From an uncultured Bacteroidales bacterium (GTDB lineage Bacteria > Bacteroidota > Bacteroidia > Bacteroidales > F082): DNA of 64,000 nt. The stretch is taken from assembly GCA_947303395.1 (NCBI GenBank), contig CAMYYD010000005.1, forward strand, positions 116,307 to 180,306. Reading direction: 5' to 3'. This document shows positions 47,197 through 56,781 of this stretch, piece after piece (within the stretch, counting starts at the first letter, position 1; each line of letters begins with the position of its first letter). The position numbers and the translations under genes were made by a program. The notes beneath the pieces were generated by a model. The model had not been told where the DNA came from. It did not search any database and saw nothing but the letters and a program-made list of their open reading frames with translations.

Positions 47197-48843
47197 CTAC
47201 TCTTCGGTCGAAATGACGGAGTCTTGTTCGATAATCTTTTTCACTTTGCCACGGGCTTTGTCTAGCACGCTAGTACTCACGTCGAGAAGCAAAGCCTCAT
47301 CAATGCGCGAAAGCTTGAAATCGTTGAGCATGTAAACCCTGCGCTCAAGCTCACTCATATCGGGATATTTTTCTTTTAACGTATCATAAAGACCAGGGTA
47401 TATCGTGTTGAATAAATCGGTCATAACCTCCCAGTGGTTCTTGTCGCCAAACATCTCTTTCTCGAGATTGCTAAGCAGAAATTTGTCTTTCTGGTCTTTA
47501 CTAAGAATCTCAAGCCTCTGCATCGACCTTAATTTCTCCGATAGGTTATCGGATTTGTCTTGGATGAGATTCTCGTTATCTTTCATCACCCTCATAAGGA
47601 GGGCTTTCATCTCGGCTTCTTTCTTGTTTTTCTGAATAATTCGATAATACAGAAAAAGAGCTACCGCTAAAACGATGATTATCACCACCGCCATCATCAT
47701 TTCAATACGATAATTTGAAATTATCCGGCGGTTCATGGTGTTTTGCAAAGTTTCGTAATCATATTGACGCTGTATATGATATAAGTTGTCTTTGCGTAGT
47801 GAATCTTGGAATTGATACTCAAACCATCTGCACATTTTCATATATCTCAATGATTGCTGATAATCTTTTTGCAATTCGGTAAAATTTGACAAGGCTGCGT
47901 ATGTCGAAACTGTTGTTTCAGATTTGATATCAGTTAAAGATAAGAGATTAAGAACATTTTGATAATAAATACTGGCAGAGTCATATTCATAAAATTTTGT
48001 AAATGTTTTCGCTAGATTTAAATATTGCAAGATCTTGGTCGTAGTATCACATGTTTTTATTTGTCTTAAACAAGCTATTGCCTCATCAAATTTTCCTTGT
48101 TCGCGATAACAAACAGAATAATTGTTCATAAGTTTTTGCCATGCATGTTTCGAATTAGTTTTATTTGCATAAGACAATCCTTGTTCCAAACATTTTTCAG
48201 CACCAGTATAATCTTTCTTGTCAAAATAAGACAATGACATAAGGTTTTGAGCCAATGCACGTTCGTCATATTTAGTTCCGAAATATGCATCGGCTGTTTT
48301 TATAACAGGTAAGGCTTCTTCATCAAGAAACTTTTGATAAAGCAATCTCGCAACATTATAACTCGCTCGTGCGTAAGTCAGCGAATCATTTGTAATCTCA
48401 GCATATTTTGCGGCGTCTTTGAAACAGACCATTGCAGCGTCGTCGCGTAATTCTCTTAGCACATATCCGCTATAAAGTGCGCCGTAGGAGGCTTTCAGGT
48501 AGTCGCCTTTTTCGGCAAAATAGTCGGCGGAGCGTTCCAGTTCGGGCATGGTGTAGATTTTCTTTGCCTTTATGCGTTGTGACAGTTCCCGTCGCTCGCC
48601 GTCGGGATGTGTGAAAAGCGCCTCTGCCTGCATCAGCGACATGTTCATTCGGATGTCGTCGTCGAGAAACACCATGATGTTGAGCACGCTGTCGATGAGA
48701 ATGAGCGCACTGTCGGGGTCGGAAGCTGCAACCTCCTTTGCTTGCTGGTAATAGCGTTTTGCGCGACGCAAATCAGAGTCGCACGACGAGAGCGCAAAGA
48801 GTAGCGCGAGAAATATGACGAGATGTTTTTTCACAATTTTCAA
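47197..48843 (-). CDS. Membrane TPR regulator, paralogous type to 12214-13581
   Basis: FALSSCDSDLRRAKRYYQQA lipobox; TPRs; TM MMAVVIIIVLAVALFLYY; C-terminal YPDMSELERRVYMLNDFKLSRIDEALLLDVSTSVLDKARGKV. Confidence 0.8.
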   Translation of the reverse strand: MKIVKKHLVIFLALLFALSSCDSDLRRAKRYYQQAKEVAASDPDSALILIDSVLNIMVFLDDDIRMNMSLMQAEALFTHPDGERRELSQRIKAKKIYTMPELERSADYFAEKGDYLKASYGALYSGYVLRELRDDAAMVCFKDAAKYAEITNDSLTYARASYNVARLLYQKFLDEEALPVIKTADAYFGTKYDERALAQNLMSLSYFDKKDYTGAEKCLEQGLSYANKTNSKHAWQKLMNNYSVCYREQGKFDEAIACLRQIKTCDTTTKILQYLNLAKTFTKFYEYDSASIYYQNVLNLLSLTDIKSETTVSTYAALSNFTELQKDYQQSLRYMKMCRWFEYQFQDSLRKDNLYHIQRQYDYETLQNTMNRRIISNYRIEMMMAVVIIIVLAVALFLYYRIIQKNKKEAEMKALLMRVMKDNENLIQDKSDNLSEKLRSMQRLEILSKDQKDKFLLSNLEKEMFGDKNHWEVMTDLFNTIYPGLYDTLKEKYPDMSELERRVYMLNDFKLSRIDEALLLDVSTSVLDKARGKVKKIIEQDSVISTEE

Positions 48844-48853
48844 ATTTATTTCT

Positions 48854-48862
48854 GCAAAGATA
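48854..48862 (-). promoter_or_regulatory. -7 element TATCTTTGC for the TPR regulator
   Basis: gcaaagata on + strand ~11 nt upstream of the start. Confidence 0.55.
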
Positions 48863-48869
48863 GTAAAAA

Positions 48870-48948
48870 AAATTTAAATATGTGCAAAAAAGCAGGCCTT
48901 GTGGTAAGCGAAGCTTATCCAGACTGCTGTTTGCATATATTTAAATTT
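48870..48948. repeat. Long structured hairpin (~24-bp near-perfect stem with apical stem-loop)
   Basis: Arms aaatttaaatatgtgcaaaaaagcag / ctgctgtttgcatatatttaaattt; apical tggtaagc-gaa-gcttatcca. Confidence 0.8.
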
Positions 48949-48973
48949 TCTTTTCACGAATCAATTAAATTTG

Positions 48974-48982
48974 TATTTTTGC
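48974..48982 (+). promoter_or_regulatory. -7 element TATTTTTGC upstream of the TPP riboswitch
   Basis: TAnnTTTGC, ends ~9 nt before the riboswitch. Confidence 0.65.
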
Positions 48983-48989
48983 AGCCGAA

Positions 48990-49070
48990 ATCAAGGGGTG
49001 CTCCTTAAAGGGCTGAGATGATACCCTATAACCTGATCCAGGTAATGCTGGCGTAGGGATGGATATTACC
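48990..49070 (+). ncRNA. TPP (THI-box) riboswitch
   Basis: tcaaggggtgctccttaaagGGCTGAGATGATACCCtataACCTGATCCAGGTAATGCTGGCGTAGGGATGGA; canonical THI-box core. Confidence 0.97.
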
Positions 49071-49116
49071 AATTTTCCCCTTCACATTTATTAACAAATT
49101 AACTAAAAGTTCAAAA

Positions 49117-51507
49117 ATGAAAAGAGTTTTTATTTGTATCGCTGCGCTACTCTTTGCAGCAAATGTGAATGCGCAGAATGAAATCGTTTTCGACACCACC
49201 AACTTCGAGATGCTTCAGGAAGTGGTCGTCAGCGGCGTGAAAGTGCAGAAAAACGCTCCTTTCGCCGTGTCGAACATCAAGAAAAACGAGCTTGCAGAAT
49301 TCGCAAAGACCGGTCAGGAGCTGCCATTTTTATTCGCCAAGACTCCAGGCATCATATCGTGGAGCGAGAACGGCGTAGGAATTGGCACATCGTACATGCG
49401 TATCCGCGGTGCAGGCGACTCACGAATCAACGTGACACTCGACGGAGTGCCGCTGAACTCACCTGAAGACCAGTGCGTGTTTTGGGCTAACATGAACAGC
49501 TACGGCTCACTTTTAGGCAACGTCCAAATTCAAAGAGGTGTTGGAACTTCTACCAACGGCGACGGCGCCTTCGGAGGCACAATCGCAATGTCGTCAGCAT
49601 CGCCATCAATCATGCCAAGTGCTGAAATCACTGGCTCTTACGGCAGCTTCAACACTCTTAACTTTGGAGCGAAAGCCTCTACCGGTCTGCTTTGGAGACA
49701 CCTCATCATCGACGGCGCCTACCACGAGACCAGCACCGACGGATTCATCCACGGCACCTCAGGACGCAGTGGAAGCTACTACGGAGGCGCAACATGGATG
49801 GGAAAAAACTTCGTGATCCGCTACAAAAACATCGGAAACTTTGAAAACACAGGTCAAGCATGGAACGGCGTCACTGCTGGCGACAACAACATGAGCCTCA
49901 TGGACGGAACTTACGGAATCCACACAGGCATCAAGACTTACGAAGATATGTACAACGTCGGACTTGGACAATATAACTCACTTTACGAATATCTCGTCAC
50001 AGATGAGGACGGTAATTTCGTGAAAGACGAGAACGGCAATTACGTCACCGAACGCTACAAACTCAACAACGGAAAATATTGGGACAAGACCACAGACAAC
50101 TTCTGGCAGAATCATAACATCCTCTCGGCAGCTTGGGACATCAACGAGCACTGGACGACATCAGCATCGCTGCATTATACCTACGGCTACGGCTTCTACG
50201 AGGAGTTCCGTTACAACAACAAACTTTCGAAGTTCGGAATGATTTATATGAATAATGACAGCACTTTTGTCAAAAAGGCGGATTTCGTGCGTAAAAAAGG
50301 CCTTCGTCAGGATACCTACGGAGTGGTTTGGAACGCCAATTATAAAAACGACAGATGGGACATCATCGGTGGTGTGTCGGTGCAGAATTTTGAAGGAAAC
50401 CACTTCGGATATGTAACTTACATCTCAAACGAAGATGTCGCAAACCACTATCTCGCCAACGGTGACTACAAATATTATGATTCTGACGCAAGCAAACTCG
50501 ACGGAAACGTGTTCCTGAAAGCCGCGTTCAAAATCACCGACAACTGGACAATCTTCGGCGATGCCCAGTATCGTCACGTAGATTATAAAACCACAGGTCT
50601 TAACGACAAGTTCTACTATATCGGAAAGCATTATGTCAACCAGGAGTTGAATATCAACGAAAAATACGATTTCTTCAACCCCAAGGGCGGCATTTCGTTC
50701 GATTTGAACAACCATCACGCCTACGCTTCAGTGGCAATGAGCCATCGTGAACCAGAAAGAAACAATTTCACCGACAACGGCTCATATCCTTTCCCAAAAC
50801 CAGAGCAACTCGTTGATTATGAGTTAGGTTACAATTACAACGGCAATATCTGGTCAGCAGGTGCAAACCTTTATTATATGGATTATGACAACCAGTTTGT
50901 GCAAACTGGCGAAAAGAGCGACATCGGCGAAAACCTCACAACAAATATCAAGAAGTCGTATCGTATGGGCATCGAGCTGCAGGCTGGCGTCAACCCTACA
51001 AAATGGCTCACCATCGAGGCAAATGCGGCTTTGAGCCAGAACAAAATCAAAGATTTCGACGAGGTTGTTGAAACATACGACAATTATTGGCTTCCTGCAC
51101 TCGAACCAACTATAATTCATTACAACAACTCCACTCTAGCATTCTCACCATCGGCAATACTTAACGGTTTCATCACTATCCACCACAAAGGAATCGCTTT
51201 GACATGGCACACCAACTATGTTTCGCGCCAATATCTCGACAACACCAAGAACCCCGACCGTTCGTTGCCAGGATATTCAACGTCAAACATCAAACTTGGT
51301 TACACTTTAAAACCTAAGAAAGTTGTTAAAGAGGCTGTCATTAATATCAACTTCAACAACATCTTCAACAAGCGTTACGCCGCCAGCGGCTGGGTTTATT
51401 CAGCCATTTTGGGCGATTTGCATCCTAACGACAACCGCTACTATCAAATCGGCTACATCCCAATGGCAGGCTTCAACGTGATGGCAAACTTAACACTCAA
51501 ATTCTAA
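49117..51507 (+). CDS. TonB-dependent outer-membrane receptor, probably for thiamin
   Basis: Plug EVVVSGVKVQKNAPFAVSNIKKNEL...MRIRGAGDSRINVTLDGVPLNSPEDQ; C-terminal beta barrel; TPP riboswitch in the leader. Confidence 0.93.
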   Translation: MKRVFICIAALLFAANVNAQNEIVFDTTNFEMLQEVVVSGVKVQKNAPFAVSNIKKNELAEFAKTGQELPFLFAKTPGIISWSENGVGIGTSYMRIRGAGDSRINVTLDGVPLNSPEDQCVFWANMNSYGSLLGNVQIQRGVGTSTNGDGAFGGTIAMSSASPSIMPSAEITGSYGSFNTLNFGAKASTGLLWRHLIIDGAYHETSTDGFIHGTSGRSGSYYGGATWMGKNFVIRYKNIGNFENTGQAWNGVTAGDNNMSLMDGTYGIHTGIKTYEDMYNVGLGQYNSLYEYLVTDEDGNFVKDENGNYVTERYKLNNGKYWDKTTDNFWQNHNILSAAWDINEHWTTSASLHYTYGYGFYEEFRYNNKLSKFGMIYMNNDSTFVKKADFVRKKGLRQDTYGVVWNANYKNDRWDIIGGVSVQNFEGNHFGYVTYISNEDVANHYLANGDYKYYDSDASKLDGNVFLKAAFKITDNWTIFGDAQYRHVDYKTTGLNDKFYYIGKHYVNQELNINEKYDFFNPKGGISFDLNNHHAYASVAMSHREPERNNFTDNGSYPFPKPEQLVDYELGYNYNGNIWSAGANLYYMDYDNQFVQTGEKSDIGENLTTNIKKSYRMGIELQAGVNPTKWLTIEANAALSQNKIKDFDEVVETYDNYWLPALEPTIIHYNNSTLAFSPSAILNGFITIHHKGIALTWHTNYVSRQYLDNTKNPDRSLPGYSTSNIKLGYTLKPKKVVKEAVININFNNIFNKRYAASGWVYSAILGDLHPNDNRYYQIGYIPMAGFNVMANLTLKF

Positions 51508-52097
51508 TGGAATTCATCGCCAAACACTGGCTCGACATTGTCACCACAGTCCTCGGACTCGCCTATATTATTTTCGAATATCGGGCCAGCGTTTGGATGT
51601 GGCTCGTCGGCTTCATGATGCAGTCTCTCGGCATCGTGCTTTATTATCAAAAAGGACTCTACGCCGACTGCGGAATGGAGTTTTATTACCTCGCAATGAC
51701 GGTTTATGGATATTGGAAATGGGTTCACGTTGGGGCAAATAATCAATCGCCCGTGCAAATACGACATTTTCCAAAGAAATTGATACTCCCTTGGCTCGGA
51801 ATCATCGCATTGGTGTGGTTGACTATCTATTTGATACTCAGCAATTTCACTAACAGCACCGTGCCAATTGCCGACAGCTTCACAACAGCCTTGAGCATCA
51901 TCGGAATCTGGGCTTTGGCGCACAAATACCTCGAGCAGTGGTTTATCTGGATTGCCGTCGATGTGGTCACCTGCGGCCTTTATTTTTTTAAAGAAATTCC
52001 ATTCAAAGCCAGCCTTTACGCACTTTACGTTGTAATCGCCATTTTCGGCTATTGGAAATGGAAAAAAATGATTCTTACAGATAATAAAAGTCATTAG
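51507..52097 (+). CDS. pnuT: PnuC-family vitamin transporter, probably thiamin (PnuT)
   Basis: LDIVTTVLGLAYIIFEYRASVWMWLVGFMMQSLGIVLYYQKGLYADCGMEFYYLAMTVYGYWKW; starts in the TonB gene's stop (TAATG). Confidence 0.88.
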   Translation: MEFIAKHWLDIVTTVLGLAYIIFEYRASVWMWLVGFMMQSLGIVLYYQKGLYADCGMEFYYLAMTVYGYWKWVHVGANNQSPVQIRHFPKKLILPWLGIIALVWLTIYLILSNFTNSTVPIADSFTTALSIIGIWALAHKYLEQWFIWIAVDVVTCGLYFFKEIPFKASLYALYVVIAIFGYWKWKKMILTDNKSH

Positions 52098-52161
52098 TCG
52101 TCAATTAGAGAGCCTTCAGCTCTCGAAGAGAGGTGGCAGCTCGATAATGACGACTAATGAC
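52090..52161. repeat. 72-nt inverted-repeat element, 14-bp perfect arms GTCATTAGTCGTCA/TGACGACTAATGAC
   Basis: Inner hairpin GAGAGC-CTTCA-GCTCTC; left arm encodes the last codons and stop of the PnuT-like gene. Confidence 0.8.
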
Positions 52162-52172
52162 GATAATATAAA

Positions 52173-53891
52173 CTATTTCTTTACAATTTTCTTTGTAATC
52201 TCATTACCGTTTCTGGTAATATATTTCACAATGTAAATCCCTGATTCTAAATTATTTACATCTTTATTTATCATCCTTCCCATCAAATCGTAAACTTCAT
52301 AACGCACGATTTCCGCATCGTTAAAATCAATTTCAGGAATATCCAAAACGCTTTGAACTGTTATTGTTTCAGATGCTGACTCGCAACCGTCGTCATAAAC
52401 TGCCATCACAAAATAATCAGCGGTGACGTTTTCTGAAATTGTGTCAACATATTCATAATCAGTGACTTCGGCAATAATTTCATTGTCACGATAAACATCG
52501 TAACGAACCAATGTTCCTGTCGAACCTTCAGTTGGTTCTGTCCATGTCAACTGAACCAACGCATAATCATCCATAAATGGGTATTCAACAGCAAAATCAT
52601 TAACAGGATTGCAAGAAATAACCGGACCTGAAATTGGAGTAGCAATCTCTGCCAAGCAGCCGATATTCATTCTGCAATAACGCTGCGACATTGCGAAACT
52701 GTTAACACTGTTTCCAATCAAATCATTTGAAGTGTGAATGTATGGGCTGTAATGATCTACATCTTCGAAAGGATAAATTCCCATGTAGCCATGCTGGTTA
52801 AACGAGGTATGGTCGCTGTCGCCTCCTGATAAAGTGACGTGACGCACTTGCATTTCAGGGAAATAAATGTTTGCCACATTCATATAATAATCACCAATCT
52901 GAGCCACTGAATTAGGATAGATACAGTCGATGTGAATTGCATCGCCATAGAGATATCCGTTCATGTCGTTGTTGAAATATCCAATAATATCCATGCCTTG
53001 CTGCTGGCAACGTGATGCGTAAGCCTCGCTTCCGTAAAGTCCCATTTCCTCGCAACCATATGCGCAGTAAACAATCGAATATTCAAACTCATACTGTGTC
53101 ATGATTCTGGCACTTTCCAAAACGCTTGCCACACCTGTTGCGTTATCGTCGGCACCTGGGCAGTTTCCACTATATGAGAATGAGTCGAAATGACTTCCAC
53201 AAACCACATAAGTATCAGGATATAGCGTACCGCGCTGAATACCAATGACATTAGGTGCTGCCTGACCGCTTCCATACCATGTGTTGGCATAAAATGGCTG
53301 CTGCTCGACTTCAAGTCCCAAAGCTGCCATGCGACCGGCAATCCAGTCTGAAGCTGCGAAAGCGTTATCCGAGTTCCACATTCTGCTTTGATAATCCTGC
53401 AAATGCTGCACTGTAGCCTCAAGTGAATCCATATTCACCTGGTTCATCATCTCACGAATAGTCGGGTTTTCAACTGTAACTACAGGGAAATCACGATGAG
53501 CGACAGTCATTTTTGCCTCTTTGTTGAAAATAGCCACAGCACCGTCATTCTTGTATGGCATTGCAGCGCCTTTCACCAGCACAAAGTCGGCTGTTTGATA
53601 TAACGCTTTTCTATCTCCTAAATAGTTTTGTTGCTCTGTTTGCGGACAATAAACTAATGTATAAACGTTATTGCCTGAAAATGCTTCAGAATCCAACACT
53701 ATCATACTTTCGTCAACAACTTTTGCAGTCGCCAAAACGAAGTTGTCGTTGTAATAATGAATCGTTAAATTCTTATTATTAAACAAATTTTCTGTTTCCT
53801 GTTGATTTTCAACGTTGATCATCACAAAACTTTGTGAAAAACCAAACATAGCAATCAACATCAATGTTAATAATGTGATAGTTTTTTTCAT
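52173..53891 (-). CDS. M28-family metallopeptidase with T9SS sorting domain
   Basis: VVCGSHFDSFSYSGNCPGADDNATGVASVLESARIM, AYGCEEMGLYGSEAYA; C-terminal VRYEVYDLMGRMINKDVNNLESGIYIVKYITRNGNEITKKIVKK. Confidence 0.92.
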   Translation of the reverse strand: MKKTITLLTLMLIAMFGFSQSFVMINVENQQETENLFNNKNLTIHYYNDNFVLATAKVVDESMIVLDSEAFSGNNVYTLVYCPQTEQQNYLGDRKALYQTADFVLVKGAAMPYKNDGAVAIFNKEAKMTVAHRDFPVVTVENPTIREMMNQVNMDSLEATVQHLQDYQSRMWNSDNAFAASDWIAGRMAALGLEVEQQPFYANTWYGSGQAAPNVIGIQRGTLYPDTYVVCGSHFDSFSYSGNCPGADDNATGVASVLESARIMTQYEFEYSIVYCAYGCEEMGLYGSEAYASRCQQQGMDIIGYFNNDMNGYLYGDAIHIDCIYPNSVAQIGDYYMNVANIYFPEMQVRHVTLSGGDSDHTSFNQHGYMGIYPFEDVDHYSPYIHTSNDLIGNSVNSFAMSQRYCRMNIGCLAEIATPISGPVISCNPVNDFAVEYPFMDDYALVQLTWTEPTEGSTGTLVRYDVYRDNEIIAEVTDYEYVDTISENVTADYFVMAVYDDGCESASETITVQSVLDIPEIDFNDAEIVRYEVYDLMGRMINKDVNNLESGIYIVKYITRNGNEITKKIVKK

Positions 53892-53916
53892 TTGATTAAT
53901 ATTTTAAAGGTTATTC

Positions 53917-55296
53917 TTATTCTTCACTTTCATTCATGCTTCTCCATAATTCCGAGAACGATTTCTCTGGAAATACTGGCATTTCATGATGCACACCCCA
54001 CGTCTTCTTGATCAGCTGCTTCAATTCCAATCGGTTGATAAACTCCTTGGTCTTGTCCATGTCTTTGCGGTTTTCAACACGTTTCATAATGAAGTTGAAA
54101 ACTCGTCTTTCACCCAACAAAGAACCGTCTTCTTTTGCAATCTCAACTCGATTTCTCAAAATCAAATCGCTGATTTTGATGTTCATCGGGCAATATTGCT
54201 CGCACTGATGGCATGATGCGCAAAGTGTAGCCAGATGTGCCGATTCTTCGTAACCGTCTGCTATTTTTTGAATAACACCTACCGGTCCAGGAAAAGCATT
54301 TTCGTAAACGTGTCCGCCTATGGTGTTGAAAACCGGACAAACACTATGGCAAGCTCCACATTCAATACATGTCATTATCCGGCGCTGCTGCTCTTTTTCA
54401 AGCATCTTCGAACGATTGTTGTCAACCAAAACAACATAAATTTTCTGGTTCACAAACTCGTCTTTTGCCGGACCGTTTATAATAGTAAAATATGATTTCG
54501 ACTTAATTTTCGTGACTTCATACAACGATGAAAGCGGCAACAAAACACTGATATCGTCGATTGAAGGGATAAGCTTGTCGATTCCAACCAAAACAATGTG
54601 AATCTTGGCTTTTGCCACCGATTTCAACACGTTTCCTTCATCTTCTGAAATGACTATATCACCAGTGTCGGCAACAATGAAATCAGCTCCAGTGATTGCA
54701 GCGTTAGCGTTTAAATATTTGTCATTCAACACTTTACGCGTGACAGTCATCAGTTGTTTGGCATTTAAATCATTATTCACACCAAACTTTTCCGAATATG
54801 TCTCAGCAATCTCCGTTTTGGTCTTGTGCGCTGCCGAATGGCTAGGATCCGACGGCCGTTCATTGTATTGATAGCAGATGAAATCGCCTGTGTCTGTCTC
54901 GGTGACATTCACTTTTTTCATCTCAAGATATGGCATCAAACCGACTTCTTCCGCTAAAATACTCTTTGTTTTTACAACATTTTTAGCTTTTTCATCACTT
55001 AAAATATTGTAAACCATTTGTTTAGCTTCTTCTGCATCACGAGCCCAGCGAACTGTTCCGCCATTATTCATAAAATTGGTTTCAAAATCAACCAAAAGCT
55101 TGTCGTAATACTTAAAAGCCTTGTTTCTGATATTAAAAGCCCTGCTCTTCTCAAGCTCGATATTGGCATAATGGTTGGCACATTCTTCAGCCACACACAT
55201 GAAGAAATCGTAGCGGGCTCTCATCTTTTTCAGATGCTCGCTATCGAAAGCAATTTGCTTCACGTTCTGACTAAATATCGCACCTTTTTCTGTCAT
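53917..55296 (-). CDS. LutB-like LUD-domain iron-sulfur protein
   Basis: CIECGACHSVCPVFNTIGGH and CASCHQCEQYCPMNIKISDLIL; LUD region GADFIVADTGDIVISEDEGN. Confidence 0.9.
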   Translation of the reverse strand: MTEKGAIFSQNVKQIAFDSEHLKKMRARYDFFMCVAEECANHYANIELEKSRAFNIRNKAFKYYDKLLVDFETNFMNNGGTVRWARDAEEAKQMVYNILSDEKAKNVVKTKSILAEEVGLMPYLEMKKVNVTETDTGDFICYQYNERPSDPSHSAAHKTKTEIAETYSEKFGVNNDLNAKQLMTVTRKVLNDKYLNANAAITGADFIVADTGDIVISEDEGNVLKSVAKAKIHIVLVGIDKLIPSIDDISVLLPLSSLYEVTKIKSKSYFTIINGPAKDEFVNQKIYVVLVDNNRSKMLEKEQQRRIMTCIECGACHSVCPVFNTIGGHVYENAFPGPVGVIQKIADGYEESAHLATLCASCHQCEQYCPMNIKISDLILRNRVEIAKEDGSLLGERRVFNFIMKRVENRKDMDKTKEFINRLELKQLIKKTWGVHHEMPVFPEKSFSELWRSMNESEE

Positions 55297-55335
55297 TTAT
55301 TGTGTCATTTCAAGCTTGTCGAGAAATCCTTTTTG

Positions 55336-55770
55336 TTATAAATCAATTTTTGCTATTCTTTTAGCATGTCTTCCCCCTTCAAAATCCGTTGTCAGATAAG
55401 CCTTCACAATATCCCAAGCCATCTCGTTGCTGATAAATCTTCCAGGCAAAGCCAAAATATTTGCGTCGTTATGTTGACGTGCCAACTTTCCTAATTCAAC
55501 ATTCCAGCACAAAGCAGCGCGCACATGCGGATGATGGTTTGCAGTCATCTGAGCTCCGTTTCCACTTCCGCACAAAATGATTCCAAGCGGATATTTTCCA
55601 TCCTGAATATCCTGAGCCAGCGGATGTATCATATCAGGATAATCGACACTTTCCGCCGAAAAACATCCGTAATCTTTCACTTCATAACCGCTATCTTTCA
55701 GTTTATCAATAAGATACTGTTTCATTGCAAATCCACCGTGGTCAGATGCTATAGGAATAATTTGATTCAT
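55336..55770 (-). CDS. rpiB: Ribose-5-phosphate isomerase B
   Basis: IPIASDHGGFAMKQYL, YPDMIHPLAQ, GIILCGSGNGAQMTANHHPHVRAALCWN, LARQHNDANILALPGRFI. Confidence 0.96.
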   Translation of the reverse strand: MNQIIPIASDHGGFAMKQYLIDKLKDSGYEVKDYGCFSAESVDYPDMIHPLAQDIQDGKYPLGIILCGSGNGAQMTANHHPHVRAALCWNVELGKLARQHNDANILALPGRFISNEMAWDIVKAYLTTDFEGGRHAKRIAKIDL

Positions 55771-56155
55771 ATCACAAATGTTGAAAAAATTTTCACAAAA
55801 ATAAAAAAAATAATTTTACAAAAAAACGTTTTTCTTTAATTTTTAATCAGTTATAAAAATGCCAAATTTTGACCGATTTTATATCTCTTTGAAAATCAAA
55901 ATTATTAATTTTATCAACATTAATTTAAAAAAATTTGTTAATAAAATTTTGATAAAAAATGATAAAATTTTTAGGGTGTTAAAAACTCGAAAAAATGAAA
56001 AGTTTTAAAAAGTTATTTGGCGTGTTTTGACAGTAAAATCAACACTTTTCAACAGCTTACCAAAATGATTTTTAAGCACTTAAAGAGTTATCAACATAGA
56101 CTTAATTGTCTAATTTTTTATTAATTCTATTTTATTAATTATAAACAAAAAATAA
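55771..56155. other. Very AT-rich 385-nt intergenic region with DnaA-box-like motifs (candidate oriC)
   Basis: TTATCAACA at 55911-55919 and 56088-56096, related TTTTCAACA 56047-56055; no credible ORF. Confidence 0.35.
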
Positions 56156-56716
56156 CTAAAGAACATTTAGATGTTCAAGCAAAATTTTTGTTCCGATCAA
56201 AATCAAAATAACTCCTCCAACGATGCTTGCGGGCTTCGAATATTTCGATCCGAAAAAGTTTCCGATGGCGACTCCGACAAAACTGAAAATAAATGTTGTA
56301 ACTCCTATTATTAATATAGCGCCCCAGATGCCGACTTGAAGAAAAGCAAATGTCACTCCAACAGCCAAAGCGTCGATACTTGTGGCAACTGCAAGCAAAA
56401 ACATTGTTTTTACATCATTATTTGATGAATTTTTGTCGTTTTCTTCGCTAAAAGCTTCTCGAATCATGTTTGCGCCAATCAAAAACAGCAATCCGAACGC
56501 AATCCAGTGATCGATGCTTGTGATGAAACTTTCAAACTGAACTCCCAAAAAATATCCGATTACCGGCATCAAAGCCTGAAAAATTCCAAACCACAAACCG
56601 CATAAAACAGCTGTTTTTATTGAGAATTTCTTAGTTGTCAAGCCTTTGCAGATGGAAACGGAAAAAGCATCCATCGAAAGCGCGATTGCAATACTTAAAA
56701 TTGTGATAAATGACAT
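56156..56716 (-). CDS. mntP: Putative manganese efflux pump MntP
   Basis: [36 protein letters not shown]; start at MSFITIL. Confidence 0.93.
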   Translation of the reverse strand: MSFITILSIAIALSMDAFSVSICKGLTTKKFSIKTAVLCGLWFGIFQALMPVIGYFLGVQFESFITSIDHWIAFGLLFLIGANMIREAFSEENDKNSSNNDVKTMFLLAVATSIDALAVGVTFAFLQVGIWGAILIIGVTTFIFSFVGVAIGNFFGSKYSKPASIVGGVILILIGTKILLEHLNVL

Positions 56717-56742
56717 AAATGAAGTCGTTGAAAAATTTCGCC

Positions 56743-56751
56743 GCAAAAGTA
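56743..56751 (-). promoter_or_regulatory. -7 element TACTTTTGC for mntP
   Basis: gcaaaagta on + strand. Confidence 0.5.
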
Positions 56752-56759
56752 AAAAATAT

Positions 56760-56768
56760 TATCTTTGC
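56760..56768 (+). promoter_or_regulatory. -7 element TATCTTTGC for the M28 peptidase gene
   Basis: TAnnTTTGC 13 nt before ATG 56782. Confidence 0.6.
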
Positions 56769-56781
56769 AAAAATTAATGCC

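Noticed and set aside
48823-49008. 61-aa ORF across the long hairpin and riboswitch
   Set aside because: Explained by the structured intergenic hairpin and TPP riboswitch; no protein features.
51504-52094. 196-aa antisense ORF exactly opposite the pnuT-like gene
   Set aside because: Shadow ORF: composition is low-quality, no recognisable family, and the + strand has a clear PnuC-family protein with a translation-coupled start.
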